Shown: positions 44,105 through 52,612 of the stretch, piece after piece
Numbering within the stretch: position 1 is the stretch's first letter
Layout: the number at the start of each line of letters is the position of its first letter
Assembly (NCBI RefSeq): GCF_001281485.1
Contig: NZ_CP012669.1
Location: 2,449,501 to 2,513,500 of the forward strand
Source of the DNA: Altererythrobacter epoxidivorans
GTDB lineage: Bacteria; Pseudomonadota; Alphaproteobacteria; Sphingomonadales; Sphingomonadaceae
Direction of reading: 5' to 3'
Length of the DNA stretch: 64,000 bases
Program-made: the position numbers and the translations under genes
The notes under the pieces: generated by a model
Told to the model about the DNA's origin: nothing
What the model saw: the letters and a program-made list of their open reading frames with translations, nothing else
Databases searched by the model: none

Positions 44105-45625
44105 TCAACCCAGCAGGTGTTCCTCCGCGATCCGCTTGCGCCACTGTGCCGGGGCCAGCGTGTGGACGTTGTTGCCTTCGGAATCGACCGCAACGGTGAC
44201 CGGCATGTCCTTCACCGTAAATTCGTAGATCGCTTCCATGCCGAGGTCTTCGAAGGCGACGACCTTCGCTTCCTTGATTGCCCGTGCGACCAGATAGGCG
44301 GCACCGCCCGTGGCCATCAGGTAAGCAACCTTGAAACGGCTGATCACATCGACCGCATCGGCCCCGCGTTCCGCCTTGCCGATCATGGCGAGCAGACCGA
44401 GGTCGAGCATCATCTCGGTGAACTTGTCCATACGGGTGGCGGTGGTCGGCCCTGCCGGGCCGACGACTTCGCCCATCACCGGGTCGACCGGGCCGACGTA
44501 ATAGATTGCGCGGCCCTTGAACTCGACAGGCAGCTCTTCGCCCTTCTGGAGCATGTCGTGAATGCGTTTGTGCGCTGCATCGCGCCCCGTCAGCATCGCA
44601 CCGTTGAGGAGCAGACGGTCGCCATGCTTCCAGCTTGCGACTTCTTCCGGGGTGAGATTGTCGAGATCGACCCGCTTCGCTTCAGCGTCGGGCTCCCAAT
44701 GGACGTCGGGCCACTGGTCGAGATCGGGCTGCGGGATATAGGCTGGTCCGCTGCCATCCATGGTCACATGGGCATGGCGCGTGGCCGCGCAATTGGGAAT
44801 CATGGCGACCGGCTTGCCCGCTGCGTGGCACGGCCAGTCGTAAATCTTGACGTCGAGGACCGTCGAGAGGCCACCGAGACCCTGCGCGCCGACACCCTGC
44901 GCGTTCACGGCATCGAAAATATCGATGCGCAGCTGCTCGATATCGCTCTGCGCGCCGCGGGCCTTCAGCTGGGCCATGTCGATCGGGTCCATCAGCGATT
45001 GCTTGGCGAGCTTCATGCAGTGTTCTGCAGTGCCGCCGATACCGATGCCGAGCATACCGGGAGGACACCAGCCGGCACCCATTGAGGGGATCTGTTCCAG
45101 CACCCAGTCGATGATGTTGTCGCTGGGGTTCATCATCTTGAACTTCGACTTGTTCTCGCTGCCGCCACCCTTGGCGGCAACGTCGATCGAGATCGTATTG
45201 CCCGGCACCATCTCCACGCTCAGCACACAGGGCGTGTTGTCGCGGGTGTTGCGGCGGGTGAAGGCCGGATCGGCGAGGATCGAGGCGCGCAGCTTGTTGT
45301 CGGGATGGTTGTAGGCGCGGCGCACGCCTTCATCGACGACCTCCTGCAACGACATCTTCGAATCGAGCCTGCAGTCCTGCCCCCACTTGATGAAGACGTT
45401 GACGATGCCGGTGTCCTGGCAGATCGGGCGATGCCCTTCCGCACACATGCGGCTGTTGGTCAGGATCTGCGCAATCGCGTCCTTGGCAGCCGGGCCCTGT
45501 TCCGCCTTGTAGGCCTCGCCCAGCGCCTGGATGTAATCCATCGGGTGGTAATACGAGATATACTGCAGGGCATCCGCCACGGTCTCGATCAGATCGTCTT
45601 CGCGGATGATTGTCATGTCGCTCAT
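44105..45625 (-). CDS. fumA: Fumarate hydratase class I
   Basis: The [4Fe-4S] hydratase converts fumarate and malate in the TCA cycle. The 506-residue protein contains ICQDTGIVNVF (cluster Cys), the N-terminal GGGSENKSKFKMMNP, GIGGTAEHCMKLAKQSLMDP, and the C-terminal PGPTTATRMD-like AGPTTATRMD. Length and layout fit the aerobic FumA/FumB form. The ATG at 45625 has AGGAAGG upstream. It is divergent from the pcm-like/tolC genes, with a TTGACG-N17-TTAAGG candidate promoter at 45688-45660. Confidence 0.95.
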   Translation of the reverse strand: MSDMTIIREDDLIETVADALQYISYYHPMDYIQALGEAYKAEQGPAAKDAIAQILTNSRMCAEGHRPICQDTGIVNVFIKWGQDCRLDSKMSLQEVVDEGVRRAYNHPDNKLRASILADPAFTRRNTRDNTPCVLSVEMVPGNTISIDVAAKGGGSENKSKFKMMNPSDNIIDWVLEQIPSMGAGWCPPGMLGIGIGGTAEHCMKLAKQSLMDPIDMAQLKARGAQSDIEQLRIDIFDAVNAQGVGAQGLGGLSTVLDVKIYDWPCHAAGKPVAMIPNCAATRHAHVTMDGSGPAYIPQPDLDQWPDVHWEPDAEAKRVDLDNLTPEEVASWKHGDRLLLNGAMLTGRDAAHKRIHDMLQKGEELPVEFKGRAIYYVGPVDPVMGEVVGPAGPTTATRMDKFTEMMLDLGLLAMIGKAERGADAVDVISRFKVAYLMATGGAAYLVARAIKEAKVVAFEDLGMEAIYEFTVKDMPVTVAVDSEGNNVHTLAPAQWRKRIAEEHLLG

Positions 45626-45659
45626 CGATTGCGCCTTCCTGTCGGTCGATTCGAAAATC

Positions 45660-45688
45660 CCTTAAGCGCGAGACGTGCCTAGCGTCAA
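45660..45688 (-). promoter_or_regulatory. Candidate promoter of fumarase gene
   Basis: On the minus strand TTGACG (45688-45683) and TTAAGG (45665-45660) are separated by 17 bases, about 35 bases from the start codon. Confidence 0.45.
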
Positions 45689-45726
45689 AGCGCTTGGCGC
45701 AGCGCGACGCATTGGGTAGGGAGGAT

Positions 45727-45756
45727 TTGACGCACTGTGTTATCAGTGTAATACAG
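45727..45756 (+). promoter_or_regulatory. Candidate promoter and operator of pcm-like/tolC
   Basis: TTGACG (45727-45732) and TAATAC (45749-45754) are 16 bases apart. Across the spacer and -10 lies an imperfect palindrome with arms CTGTGTTAT and GTAATACAG (45735-45756), seven of nine pairs matching. A regulator bound here would cover the promoter, as with a TetR-type repressor of an efflux gene, but none is adjacent. Confidence 0.5.
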
Positions 45757-45770
45757 TTTTCGAGTATGCC

Positions 45771-46358
45771 ATGACCCAGTTTGAAATGTCCGCTCCCCGC
45801 AAGGCCATGATCGACAGCCAGCTCCGCACCAGCGGCGTGAACGAGGATTTCGTTCTCGCACGCATGGGCACTGTCCCGCGCGAGGAATTCGTGCCGGAAT
45901 CGGCACGCGATGTTGCCTATATCGATCGCGCCATCCCGCTCGGTGACGGCAATTTCCTCGCCGCGCCGCTGGTTCACGGCAAGATGCTGGCCGAAGCCGC
46001 GCCGAAGACCGACGACAGCGTATTGGTGGTCGAAAGCGGCAGCGCCTATCTGACCGAGCTGGTTCGCCCGCTGGTTGCATCGGTCGAAACGACGACCGCG
46101 GAAGAAGCGGCGGCAAAGTCATCCAAACGCAAGAGCTTCTCGCTCATCCTCGTTGACGGTGCGATCGAGGATCTGCCCGACAGCCTCGTAAAGCGGCTGG
46201 ACGAAAACGGTCGCATCGTGACCGGCACTGTTACGCGCGGCGTCACCCGTCTCGCCAGCGGCCGCAAGGTTGCAGGGCAGGTCGCGCTGCAACCGCTGGG
46301 CGAAATCGGGATCCCGGTTTTGCATGCCTTCGCCAAGAAGAAGGAATGGAGTTTCTGA
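45771..46358 (+). CDS. Protein-L-isoaspartate O-methyltransferase-like protein, degenerate
   Basis: The N-terminus (RKAMIDSQLRTSGVNEDFVLARMGTVPREEFVPE) is of the PCMT family. In place of the SAM-binding GxGxG loop (usually GTGSGY) the protein has VLVVESGSAYLTELVRPLV, followed by a shortened middle and AEEAAAKSSKRK. The 195-residue length is shorter than usual (about 210-220). Methyltransferase activity is therefore doubtful. Its position just before tolC, 3 bases apart, is conserved in related genomes, which may imply a role tied to it. Confidence 0.8.
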   Translation: MTQFEMSAPRKAMIDSQLRTSGVNEDFVLARMGTVPREEFVPESARDVAYIDRAIPLGDGNFLAAPLVHGKMLAEAAPKTDDSVLVVESGSAYLTELVRPLVASVETTTAEEAAAKSSKRKSFSLILVDGAIEDLPDSLVKRLDENGRIVTGTVTRGVTRLASGRKVAGQVALQPLGEIGIPVLHAFAKKKEWSF

Positions 46359-46360
46359 AA

Positions 46361-47848
46361 ATGACGCATGCGGCCAAGTCCACACGGCGCCTGGCCGTCG
46401 CGCTCATGCTGGGCTGTGCGGTCGTCGCCGCACCGGCACAGGCAGACACGCTGCGCGAGGCCCTCGCCAGCGCCTACAACACCAATCCGACCTTGCAGGC
46501 AGCGCGCGCCAACCAGCGCGCGACCGACGAGAATGTCGTCATCAACAAGGCGCAGGGCCTGCCCAGCGTCACGGCGACCGCGTCGCATGTCGAATTCGTC
46601 TATGCCTCGCCCGACGATCCTGCCTCGCCGGAACGGCGCTTCTCGATTGGCCCAGACCTGCAGGTTCCGCTCTATACCGGCGGAGCGATCAAGAATTCGG
46701 TGAAGGCTTCGAAGGAACGCGTATCTGCCGGACAGGCCGATTTGCGCGGCACCGAGAGCGCGATCTTCAGCCAGGTCGTGGCCGCCTATATGGACGTGCT
46801 GCGCAATGAGGCGCTGGTTTCCCTGTCGGAAAACCAGGTCGAAGTGCTGTCGGTGAACGTCCAGGCCACCAGCGACCGGTTCGAGATCGGCGATCTCACC
46901 AGGACCGACGTCGCCCAGTCGCAGGCCCGCCTCGCATTGGCACAGGGTGACCTGCGCGGCGCTCGCGCCAATCTGATCCGCGCCCGTGAAGATTATATCG
47001 AGCTGGTCGGCACGGCGCCCGACGATCTCCAGCCGCCTCCGCCGCTGCCCGGCCTGCCCGACAATGTCGAGCAAGCCGTTGAAGTAGCGATCGAGAACAA
47101 TCCCGACCTGATCGCCGCGCGCGACCGCGCAGATGCGGCAGGATATGATTCCAGGGTAGCCGGATCGGGCCGACTGCCCACCGTGGGCGTGTTCGCCGGC
47201 CTCGACTACACCGATTATTACGGCTCGCTGGGCGGTCCGTTGTCGAGCCAGTTCGACCAGAACAGCACCGCGGCGAGCGCCGGGGTGTCGGTCTCCATCC
47301 CGATCTTCCAGGGCGGCCTTCCTGCAGCCCGGCAGCGGCAGGCATATGCCCGCGAAAGCGCTGCGCTGGAGCAGGTCGTTGCAGCCGAACGGGGAGTAAT
47401 TTCTCAGGTTCGCGCCGCATGGTCGGCATGGCAGGCATCGCTCGCGATCATCGAAAGTTCGCAATCCGCTGTCGATGCAGCGGCCCTCAGCCTCGAAGGC
47501 GTGCGTGCCGAAAACTCGATCGGCAACCGTACCATCCTCGACGTGCTGAATGCCGAACAGGAACTGCTTTCGAGCCGCGTCCAGTTGGTGACGGCACGCC
47601 GCAATGCCTATGTCGCCGGTTTCAGCCTGCTTGCAGCCATGGGCCGGGCAGAGGCTCGCGATCTCAACCTCGACACGGGCGGACCGCTTTACGATCCGCA
47701 GGTTAACTACGACCGGGTCAAGGGAATCATCTTCGACTGGCAGCGCGATCCGGAACCTCAGGCAGTTTCAACCAGGACCGTTGACATACCCGCCCCCGAC
47801 GCGACAATTGAGGGCGAAACAGAATCGGATGACGGGTTAGCTAACTGA
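46361..47848 (+). CDS. tolC: TolC family outer-membrane efflux protein
   Basis: TolC-type channels span the outer membrane and periplasm for type I secretion or multidrug efflux. The 495-residue protein has a signal peptide (ending APAQAD), and two repeated OEP domains with the heptad-like helical stretches. NPTLQAARANQRATDENV and GRLPTVGVFAGLDYTDYYG are typical. The start at 46361 has GGAG upstream and follows the pcm-like gene immediately. Partner inner-membrane genes are not in the window. Confidence 0.93.
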   Translation: MTHAAKSTRRLAVALMLGCAVVAAPAQADTLREALASAYNTNPTLQAARANQRATDENVVINKAQGLPSVTATASHVEFVYASPDDPASPERRFSIGPDLQVPLYTGGAIKNSVKASKERVSAGQADLRGTESAIFSQVVAAYMDVLRNEALVSLSENQVEVLSVNVQATSDRFEIGDLTRTDVAQSQARLALAQGDLRGARANLIRAREDYIELVGTAPDDLQPPPPLPGLPDNVEQAVEVAIENNPDLIAARDRADAAGYDSRVAGSGRLPTVGVFAGLDYTDYYGSLGGPLSSQFDQNSTAASAGVSVSIPIFQGGLPAARQRQAYARESAALEQVVAAERGVISQVRAAWSAWQASLAIIESSQSAVDAAALSLEGVRAENSIGNRTILDVLNAEQELLSSRVQLVTARRNAYVAGFSLLAAMGRAEARDLNLDTGGPLYDPQVNYDRVKGIIFDWQRDPEPQAVSTRTVDIPAPDATIEGETESDDGLAN

Positions 47849-47875
47849 CGTCATTCCACGCCAAGGGACCTGACG

Positions 47876-48367
47876 TTGTCGCAACACAATGAAGCATCCG
47901 TCGAGGAAATCCTCGAATCGATCAAGAAGGTGATCGCTCGCGACAATCGCGAGGGTGCACGCGAATTGCAGCGCCAGCGCGAAGCCGAAGGTGTCGTTCG
48001 CACCGAAGAAGCCCGCCCTGCCCCCACACCGGCAGAGGAAGAGGAAGTGCTCGACCTCGCCGAGATGGAATTCGCCGAAGATCACGCGGTCGATCACGAC
48101 AATGACGAAGATCAGGAAGATGGCGACTCGCCCCTGACCAGCGAAACCGTGCGCGATTCGATGCGCGACAATTTCGCAGCACTAGCAATGCTGGCCGAAC
48201 CGGGCGCAAAACCGCAGATCGTGCGCTCGGGCGAAACTTCGCTGGAAGGCATGGTGCGCGACATGCTGCGCCCGATGCTGGCCGAATGGCTCGACAAGAA
48301 CCTTCCGGGCATGGTCGAAAAGATGGTGCAGGCGGAAATCGCCCGCATCGCCGGCAAGCGCGGCTGA
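47876..48367 (+). CDS. popZ: PopZ/DUF2497 polar organising protein
   Basis: The 163-residue protein begins with the conserved EASVEEILESIKKVIARDN, followed by an acidic disordered middle and the C-terminal oligomerisation helix LEGMVRDMLRPMLAEWLDKNLPGMVEKMVQAEI. This is the typical PopZ arrangement; in Caulobacter it anchors the origin/ParB complex at the cell pole. The TTG start at 47876 has AAGGGA upstream and follows tolC by 27 bases. Confidence 0.9.
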   Translation: MSQHNEASVEEILESIKKVIARDNREGARELQRQREAEGVVRTEEARPAPTPAEEEEVLDLAEMEFAEDHAVDHDNDEDQEDGDSPLTSETVRDSMRDNFAALAMLAEPGAKPQIVRSGETSLEGMVRDMLRPMLAEWLDKNLPGMVEKMVQAEIARIAGKRG

Positions 48368-48395
48368 GTCCAATCCTCCGACCTCCAGGAATGAT

Positions 48396-48788
48396 GTGAG
48401 CCGTTCGGGCAAGCTCGAGGAAGCGCAAAAAGCGCTCACCAAGATTGGCGGTGAAACCATCGAACGGCATATTTTCCTATGCGGAATCAGTGACAAGCAG
48501 AAGTGCTGCCGCCGCGAAGAAGGCGAGCGCGCCTGGAAGTACCTGAAAAAGCGTCTGAAGCAGCTGAAGCTGGCAGGGCCGCTTCGCGAAGATGGTGGTG
48601 GGATCCAGCGGACGAAGGCGGACTGCCTTCAGATCTGCGCTGCGGGGCCGATCGCCTTGGTCTGGCCCGATCGCGTCTGGTATCACTCAGCCGACGAAGA
48701 AGTGCTCGAACGGATTATCCAGGACCACCTGATCGGCGGCAAAGTGGTCGAGGAATACCGGCTGAAAACGCCGCCTGCGGGCGACTGA
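48396..48788 (+). CDS. (2Fe-2S) thioredoxin-like ferredoxin
   Basis: The 130-residue protein has the thioredoxin-like [2Fe-2S] pattern: C29 and C37 (with C38), then C77 and C81 in KADCLQICAAGP. The following IALVWPDRVWYHSADEEVLERIIQDHLIGG closes the fold. The GTG start at 48396 is preceded by CCAGGA. These proteins shuttle electrons; the partner is unknown. Confidence 0.88.
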   Translation: MSRSGKLEEAQKALTKIGGETIERHIFLCGISDKQKCCRREEGERAWKYLKKRLKQLKLAGPLREDGGGIQRTKADCLQICAAGPIALVWPDRVWYHSADEEVLERIIQDHLIGGKVVEEYRLKTPPAGD

Positions 48789-48801
48789 GCCGGTTACGCC
48801 C

Positions 48802-49095
48802 CTAATCTTCGTCGTGGCCTGGCAGGCGGTTGTCGACCGATTCGTCGTGACCCGTGCCGTTCGACAGGAACATCAGCCCCATCAAAGCGCTCGCCAATAG
48901 CATGGTGAAGCCCACGCCAAGGGCCGTGGCGATGTAGTAGTGCACCGATACCGCGCCATTGTGCTTGTAGAGCAGGGCAACCGCGATGCCGACCGTCCCC
49001 AAAGTTATGAGGAACATCAGGCGCATGACGCGGCGATAGCGCGCCCAGGCGTGGGCGGCATTTTCCGGATCGTCGAGCGGAGACTTGCGCGTCAT
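48802..49095 (-). CDS. Two-helix membrane protein, unknown function
   Basis: The 97-residue protein has two transmembrane segments (about residues 26-45 and 54-75), a charged N-terminus (TRKSPLDDPENAAHAWARYRR) and an acidic C-terminal tail. The start at 49095 is the first Met with a plausible N-terminus; a Met at 49158 is possible. No family recognised. It converges with the ferredoxin gene and is divergent from the CBS gene. Confidence 0.62.
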   Translation of the reverse strand: MTRKSPLDDPENAAHAWARYRRVMRLMFLITLGTVGIAVALLYKHNGAVSVHYYIATALGVGFTMLLASALMGLMFLSNGTGHDESVDNRLPGHDED

Positions 49096-49228
49096 GCGGG
49101 CGAGATGGGCGCTGCAAGGGTGAATGGCAACCGCTGTCTTGACGTGTTTGAGGCTCATGCTGATGCAGATTCGCTTTTTCGCCCGCAAAATGGCATTCTT
49201 TGCAGACTGCACAGCAAAGGAGAGGGCC

Positions 49229-49660
49229 ATGGACATCGCAGGCATCGTTCAAAATCGCAGCAATGCCGATATCGTGAGCTGCGATGTCTCGACCAAAGTG
49301 CACGACGCCATCCGTCTCCTTGCCGAAAAAAGGATCGGCGCCCTTCCCGTAACGGAAGGCGGCCGGGTCGTCGGCATATTCTCCGAACGCGATGTGATCT
49401 ACCGCCTCGCCGAAGAAGGCGAGATGTGCCTTTCGCGGCAGGTCGGCCAGGTCATGACTGCACCGGCCATTACGGTGGAATCGGGCACCAAGATCGACGA
49501 AGCGTTGTCGCTGATGACGCGGCGCCGCATCCGGCACCTGCCGGTGATGGACAATGGCGCGATGAGCGGCTTCATTTCGATCGGCGACCTGGTGAAGAGT
49601 CGTATGGACGAGGTGCAACACGAAGCCGACGCCATGCGCAGTTATATCCAGACCGCTTGA
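49229..49660 (+). CDS. Two-CBS-domain protein
   Basis: The 143-residue protein consists of a Bateman pair. CBS1 is SNADIVSCDVSTKVHDAIRLLAEKRIGALPV...GIFSERDVIYRLAEEG and CBS2 is MTAPAITVESGTKIDEALSLMTRRRIRHLPV...GFISIGDLVKSR. Such stand-alone proteins bind adenine nucleotides and regulate partners. AGAGG lies just upstream of the ATG at 49229. It is followed after 34 bases by erpA. Confidence 0.92.
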   Translation: MDIAGIVQNRSNADIVSCDVSTKVHDAIRLLAEKRIGALPVTEGGRVVGIFSERDVIYRLAEEGEMCLSRQVGQVMTAPAITVESGTKIDEALSLMTRRRIRHLPVMDNGAMSGFISIGDLVKSRMDEVQHEADAMRSYIQTA

Positions 49661-49694
49661 GGTTGGCGCTGCGCGCACCTACATCGCGGTAACG

Positions 49695-50024
49695 ATGGCA
49701 GAAGCACTCACCCTCACGCCCGCCGCAGCGCAGCGTATCGCCAAGATCGCCGAGAAGCAGGCCAAGCCTGCAATCCTTCGCCTGTCGGTTGAAGGAGGTG
49801 GATGCTCGGGCTTCCAGTACAAGTTCGACCTCGCCGAAAATGCCGAGACCGACGATAGCGTGAGCGAAACCGCCGGCGTACGCCTGGTCGTCGATCCCGT
49901 AAGCCTCGACCTTGTCGGGGGAAGCACCGTCGATTTCGTCGAATCGCTCGGCGGTGCGGCTTTCAGGGTCGAAAACCCCAATGCCGCGGCCGGTTGCGGC
50001 TGCGGTTCGAGTTTCGGGATTTAG
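49695..50024 (+). CDS. erpA: Iron-sulfur cluster insertion protein ErpA-like
   Basis: The 109-residue HesB-fold protein has the three ligands C37 (GGGCSGF) and C101/C103 (AGCGCGSSF). It is more like ErpA than the SUF-operon copy, in length and in LRLSVEGGGCSG. Together they give the cell two A-type carriers. It is 38 bases upstream of xthA. Confidence 0.9.
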   Translation: MAEALTLTPAAAQRIAKIAEKQAKPAILRLSVEGGGCSGFQYKFDLAENAETDDSVSETAGVRLVVDPVSLDLVGGSTVDFVESLGGAAFRVENPNAAAGCGCGSSFGI

Positions 50025-50062
50025 GTTAGACCCGTCGCGAATTCTCGGGCACACAAAGCCCC

Positions 50063-50848
50063 ATGAAAATCGCGACATTCAACATCAATGGCATCAAGGC
50101 GCGGTTGCCGCGTCTCAAGGAATGGCTGGCGGAAACGCGGCCGACCGTCGCTTGCCTGCAAGAGATCAAGAGCCAGGACGACGGCTTTCCCGCCGACGAG
50201 TTCGCAGAGCTGGGTTACGAGGCGATCTGGCACGGTCAGAAGAGCTTCAACGGTGTCGCGATCCTCGTCGATGGCAGCAAGCCGGTCGAGATCAAGCGCG
50301 GTCTGGGGATCGACGGCCCCAAGGACGGCGAGGGCGAGCAATCGCGCTATATCGAGGCTGACGTGGATGGCGTGCGTGTCGTCTGCATTTATCTGCCGAA
50401 CGGCAATCCGCATCCCGGACCGAAGTTCGATTACAAGCTCGCCTGGATGGAGAAGCTGCGTGCCCGGATGGCCGAGATATGGGCCGAAGAGATCCCTTGC
50501 GCCGTCGTCGGCGATTTCAACGTCATCCCGCATGACGACGATGTCTGGTCGCCCAAGGCGATGGCATCGGACGCGCTGATGCAACCGGAATCACGCGACG
50601 CCTACAGCAGGTTGCTGGCAGACGGCTGGACCGACGCCGTTCGCACGCTCAATCCGCGCGGCGGCGTCTGGACCTATTGGGACTACCAGGCAGGCGCTTG
50701 GCAACGCGACCATGGCTTCCGCATCGACCACATACTACTGACGCCGGAACTGGCGGACCGGCTGGAGGCTGTCGGTGTCGACCGCGATCACCGCGGGCGA
50801 GAAAAGGCGAGCGATCACGCCCCCGTCTGGGCGCGCATCCGCGACTGA
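50063..50848 (+). CDS. xthA: Exodeoxyribonuclease III
   Basis: The AP endonuclease/3'-exonuclease for base-excision repair. The 261-residue protein has the metal and catalytic blocks TFNINGIKARLPRL, CLQEIKSQD, GDFNVIPHDDDVW, and KASDHAPVWARI (the final Asp-His). The length is normal. It lies 38 bases after erpA and may be expressed with it, then converges with the cell-wall hydrolase gene. Confidence 0.96.
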   Translation: MKIATFNINGIKARLPRLKEWLAETRPTVACLQEIKSQDDGFPADEFAELGYEAIWHGQKSFNGVAILVDGSKPVEIKRGLGIDGPKDGEGEQSRYIEADVDGVRVVCIYLPNGNPHPGPKFDYKLAWMEKLRARMAEIWAEEIPCAVVGDFNVIPHDDDVWSPKAMASDALMQPESRDAYSRLLADGWTDAVRTLNPRGGVWTYWDYQAGAWQRDHGFRIDHILLTPELADRLEAVGVDRDHRGREKASDHAPVWARIRD

Positions 50849-50864
50849 TCTCCGCTTAAACGAA

Positions 50865-50895
50865 AAGGCCCCCTCCCATGGCGGGAGAGGGCCTT
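50865..50895 (-). terminator. Intrinsic terminator of the SleB-like hydrolase gene
   Basis: A twelve-pair stem with one mismatch (arms near 50865-50877 and 50883-50895, loop ATGGC) is followed by TTTT on the minus strand. It lies between the convergent xthA and hydrolase genes. Confidence 0.8.
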
Positions 50896-50921
50896 ACTCG
50901 ATTGGTTTCTAGCCGCAGTGT

Positions 50922-51596
50922 TCAGCGGTAGAAGATATGCGTGTTGATGGTCGCGCGGGCGACCTTCTTGCGGCTCCAGCTTGGACGCACGTATTTCGCA
51001 TGAAAATAGAGCGAATCGGCGGCTTCCGATTCCCACTGGCCTTCGTGGGCGATCTTGGCGATCGCCTTAGCCTTGCGCCAGGCTGCCGAATTGGTCCGGA
51101 TCGACGGCATGCGCCCACCCTTCACGAACGAGAACTGCGACCGCTGGTAAACCACGCCGCAATAGCTCGAAGGAAAGCTCGACGAATCGGCGCGATTAAT
51201 GATCACCTGTGCAACGGCCAGCTGGCCCGCAAGCGGTTCACCGCGCGATTCGAAATAGATCGCACCGGCGAGGCACTTCATCTGCTCGCTCAGCGCGTAA
51301 TCGGTACCGGTCGACGACACCAGTTCGCGCAGGGAAGCTGCGGAAGGTGCGGTTTCGTCGGACTGGGTTTCTTTCTGCGCTGCATCTTCGGGCAACGGCT
51401 GGATAATTTCTTCGGAAACGAATTGCGGAGCGGGTTTCTCGGAACCGTCGGCTGCCGTCTTGGTTGTTTCCATGCCCGCAGCGGAAATATCCTGCTGGTC
51501 CTGGGCGAATGCGCCGCTGGTTTCGGCGCTGGCAAGAGTTAGACTCGTGGCTGCAAGAATGGCAGCCGCACTTATACTATGGGTCTTACGACTCAT
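50922..51596 (-). CDS. Cell-wall hydrolase, SleB family
   Basis: The 224-residue protein has a signal peptide (ending AETSGAFAQ) and, after a flexible region, a SleB/PF07486 domain: LAGAIYFESRGEPLAGQLAVAQVIINRADSSSFPSSYCGVVYQ, with the catalytic Glu in YFESRGE. It ends with the PSWSRKKVARATINTHIFYR characteristic of the family. It would cut peptidoglycan during growth or division. A terminator follows. Confidence 0.9.
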   Translation of the reverse strand: MSRKTHSISAAAILAATSLTLASAETSGAFAQDQQDISAAGMETTKTAADGSEKPAPQFVSEEIIQPLPEDAAQKETQSDETAPSAASLRELVSSTGTDYALSEQMKCLAGAIYFESRGEPLAGQLAVAQVIINRADSSSFPSSYCGVVYQRSQFSFVKGGRMPSIRTNSAAWRKAKAIAKIAHEGQWESEAADSLYFHAKYVRPSWSRKKVARATINTHIFYR

Positions 51597-51798
51597 ATTC
51601 CCGTCACATACGTGCGGTGAACGAGCTCAGACGCAGGCGGGACCTGTTCGCGTTTTTTGCGTTAAGAGAGGTGGTCCAAGTTAAAGGCCTGCCGGCCGTT
51701 CCCCGTCTGCGTGCTAGCTTGCGAACCTGATTGTTCGCCAAACCGCCTACGCACCTGGAAGCTGGCGGCCAAATAGTCGGCTTTACGGATAGGTCAAG

Positions 51799-52134
51799 TT
51801 AACGCGGCAAAGACGCGACGAACCGTTCCCCATCCGCGACGTCCAGTTCAATCACCCAGATATCTGGGTCCTGGCGCTTCCTTTTCGCCACGTATTCGTC
51901 GATTTCTCGCGGATTTTCAGGGTTTTCCCGCTTTGCAGCAATAAAAGGTCTGCTTCCATCCAGCTGTGGCATCCGTTCGAAAAGTGTAACCTGATCACCA
52001 CGATACATCGTTAAGATGAGGATCGTCCCTGCATCCTGTTCGCCGCGGTGGATCACCGTTCCGAAGCCGCCTTCCGCCTGGACAGCCCGCAGGATAGCGC
52101 CGATTTCGAGGTGCGCGGGAAGCCGCGTGTCCAT
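51799..52134 (-). CDS. DUF1491 family protein
   Basis: The 111-residue protein has the DUF1491 pattern: LPAHLEIGAILRAVQAEGGFGTVIHRGEQDAGTILI in part, then YRGDQVTLFERMPQ and DPDIWVIELDVADGERFVASL. The family is alphaproteobacterial and of unknown function. Start at 52134 is 5 bases from the end of the PaaI-like gene. It ends the hpf-ptsN cluster. Confidence 0.85.
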   Translation of the reverse strand: MDTRLPAHLEIGAILRAVQAEGGFGTVIHRGEQDAGTILILTMYRGDQVTLFERMPQLDGSRPFIAAKRENPENPREIDEYVAKRKRQDPDIWVIELDVADGERFVASLPR

Positions 52135-52138
52135 CAGT

Positions 52139-52612
52139 TCAACCCGCGTCCGGGGAATATCCCGGAAGGCTGGACAGGGCGATGCGAGAACGCATGAAGG
52201 TACCGGTACCGCGCCCGATCTCTTCCCCTTCGGCATCGACTAGCCGCGATTCGGCGACGAAAACGCGGCGCTTGCCACTGACCCAGCGTCCTTCGGCAAC
52301 GACCTCGCCGGTCTTCACCGGCTTGGTGAAGTGGAGGTTGAAACTGGTCGTCAGCAGAAAACGATCGGTCGCCAGCGTGTTCGCCGCATAGAAAGCGGCA
52401 TCGTCCAGCATCTTGAAATAGATCGTCCCGTGGGCCGCGCCGGCAGCGTGATAGGCGCTTTCATCGACCATGAACCTGATGCGCGCGCGGCCTTCCTCGA
52501 TGATTTCGAGGCTCGATCGAAACAGCGAATTGACCGGTGCCGAGGCATAAAGCGTCTCGAGCGCGCGAAAATGGAGCTGCGCGCCGCTGGACGAGGAGCC
52601 TTCAGGCTGCAT
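52139..52612 (-). CDS. PaaI-type hotdog thioesterase
   Basis: The 157-residue protein has the hotdog-fold pattern with HAAGAAHGTIYFKMLDDAAFYAANTLA (active-site Asp region) and TTSFNLHFTKPVKTGEVVAEGRWVSGKRRVF. Such enzymes cleave acyl-CoA or acyl-ACP thioesters. The start overlaps the ptsN gene by 11 bases. It lies between ptsN and the DUF1491 gene. Confidence 0.85.
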   Translation of the reverse strand: MQPEGSSSSGAQLHFRALETLYASAPVNSLFRSSLEIIEEGRARIRFMVDESAYHAAGAAHGTIYFKMLDDAAFYAANTLATDRFLLTTSFNLHFTKPVKTGEVVAEGRWVSGKRRVFVAESRLVDAEGEEIGRGTGTFMRSRIALSSLPGYSPDAG

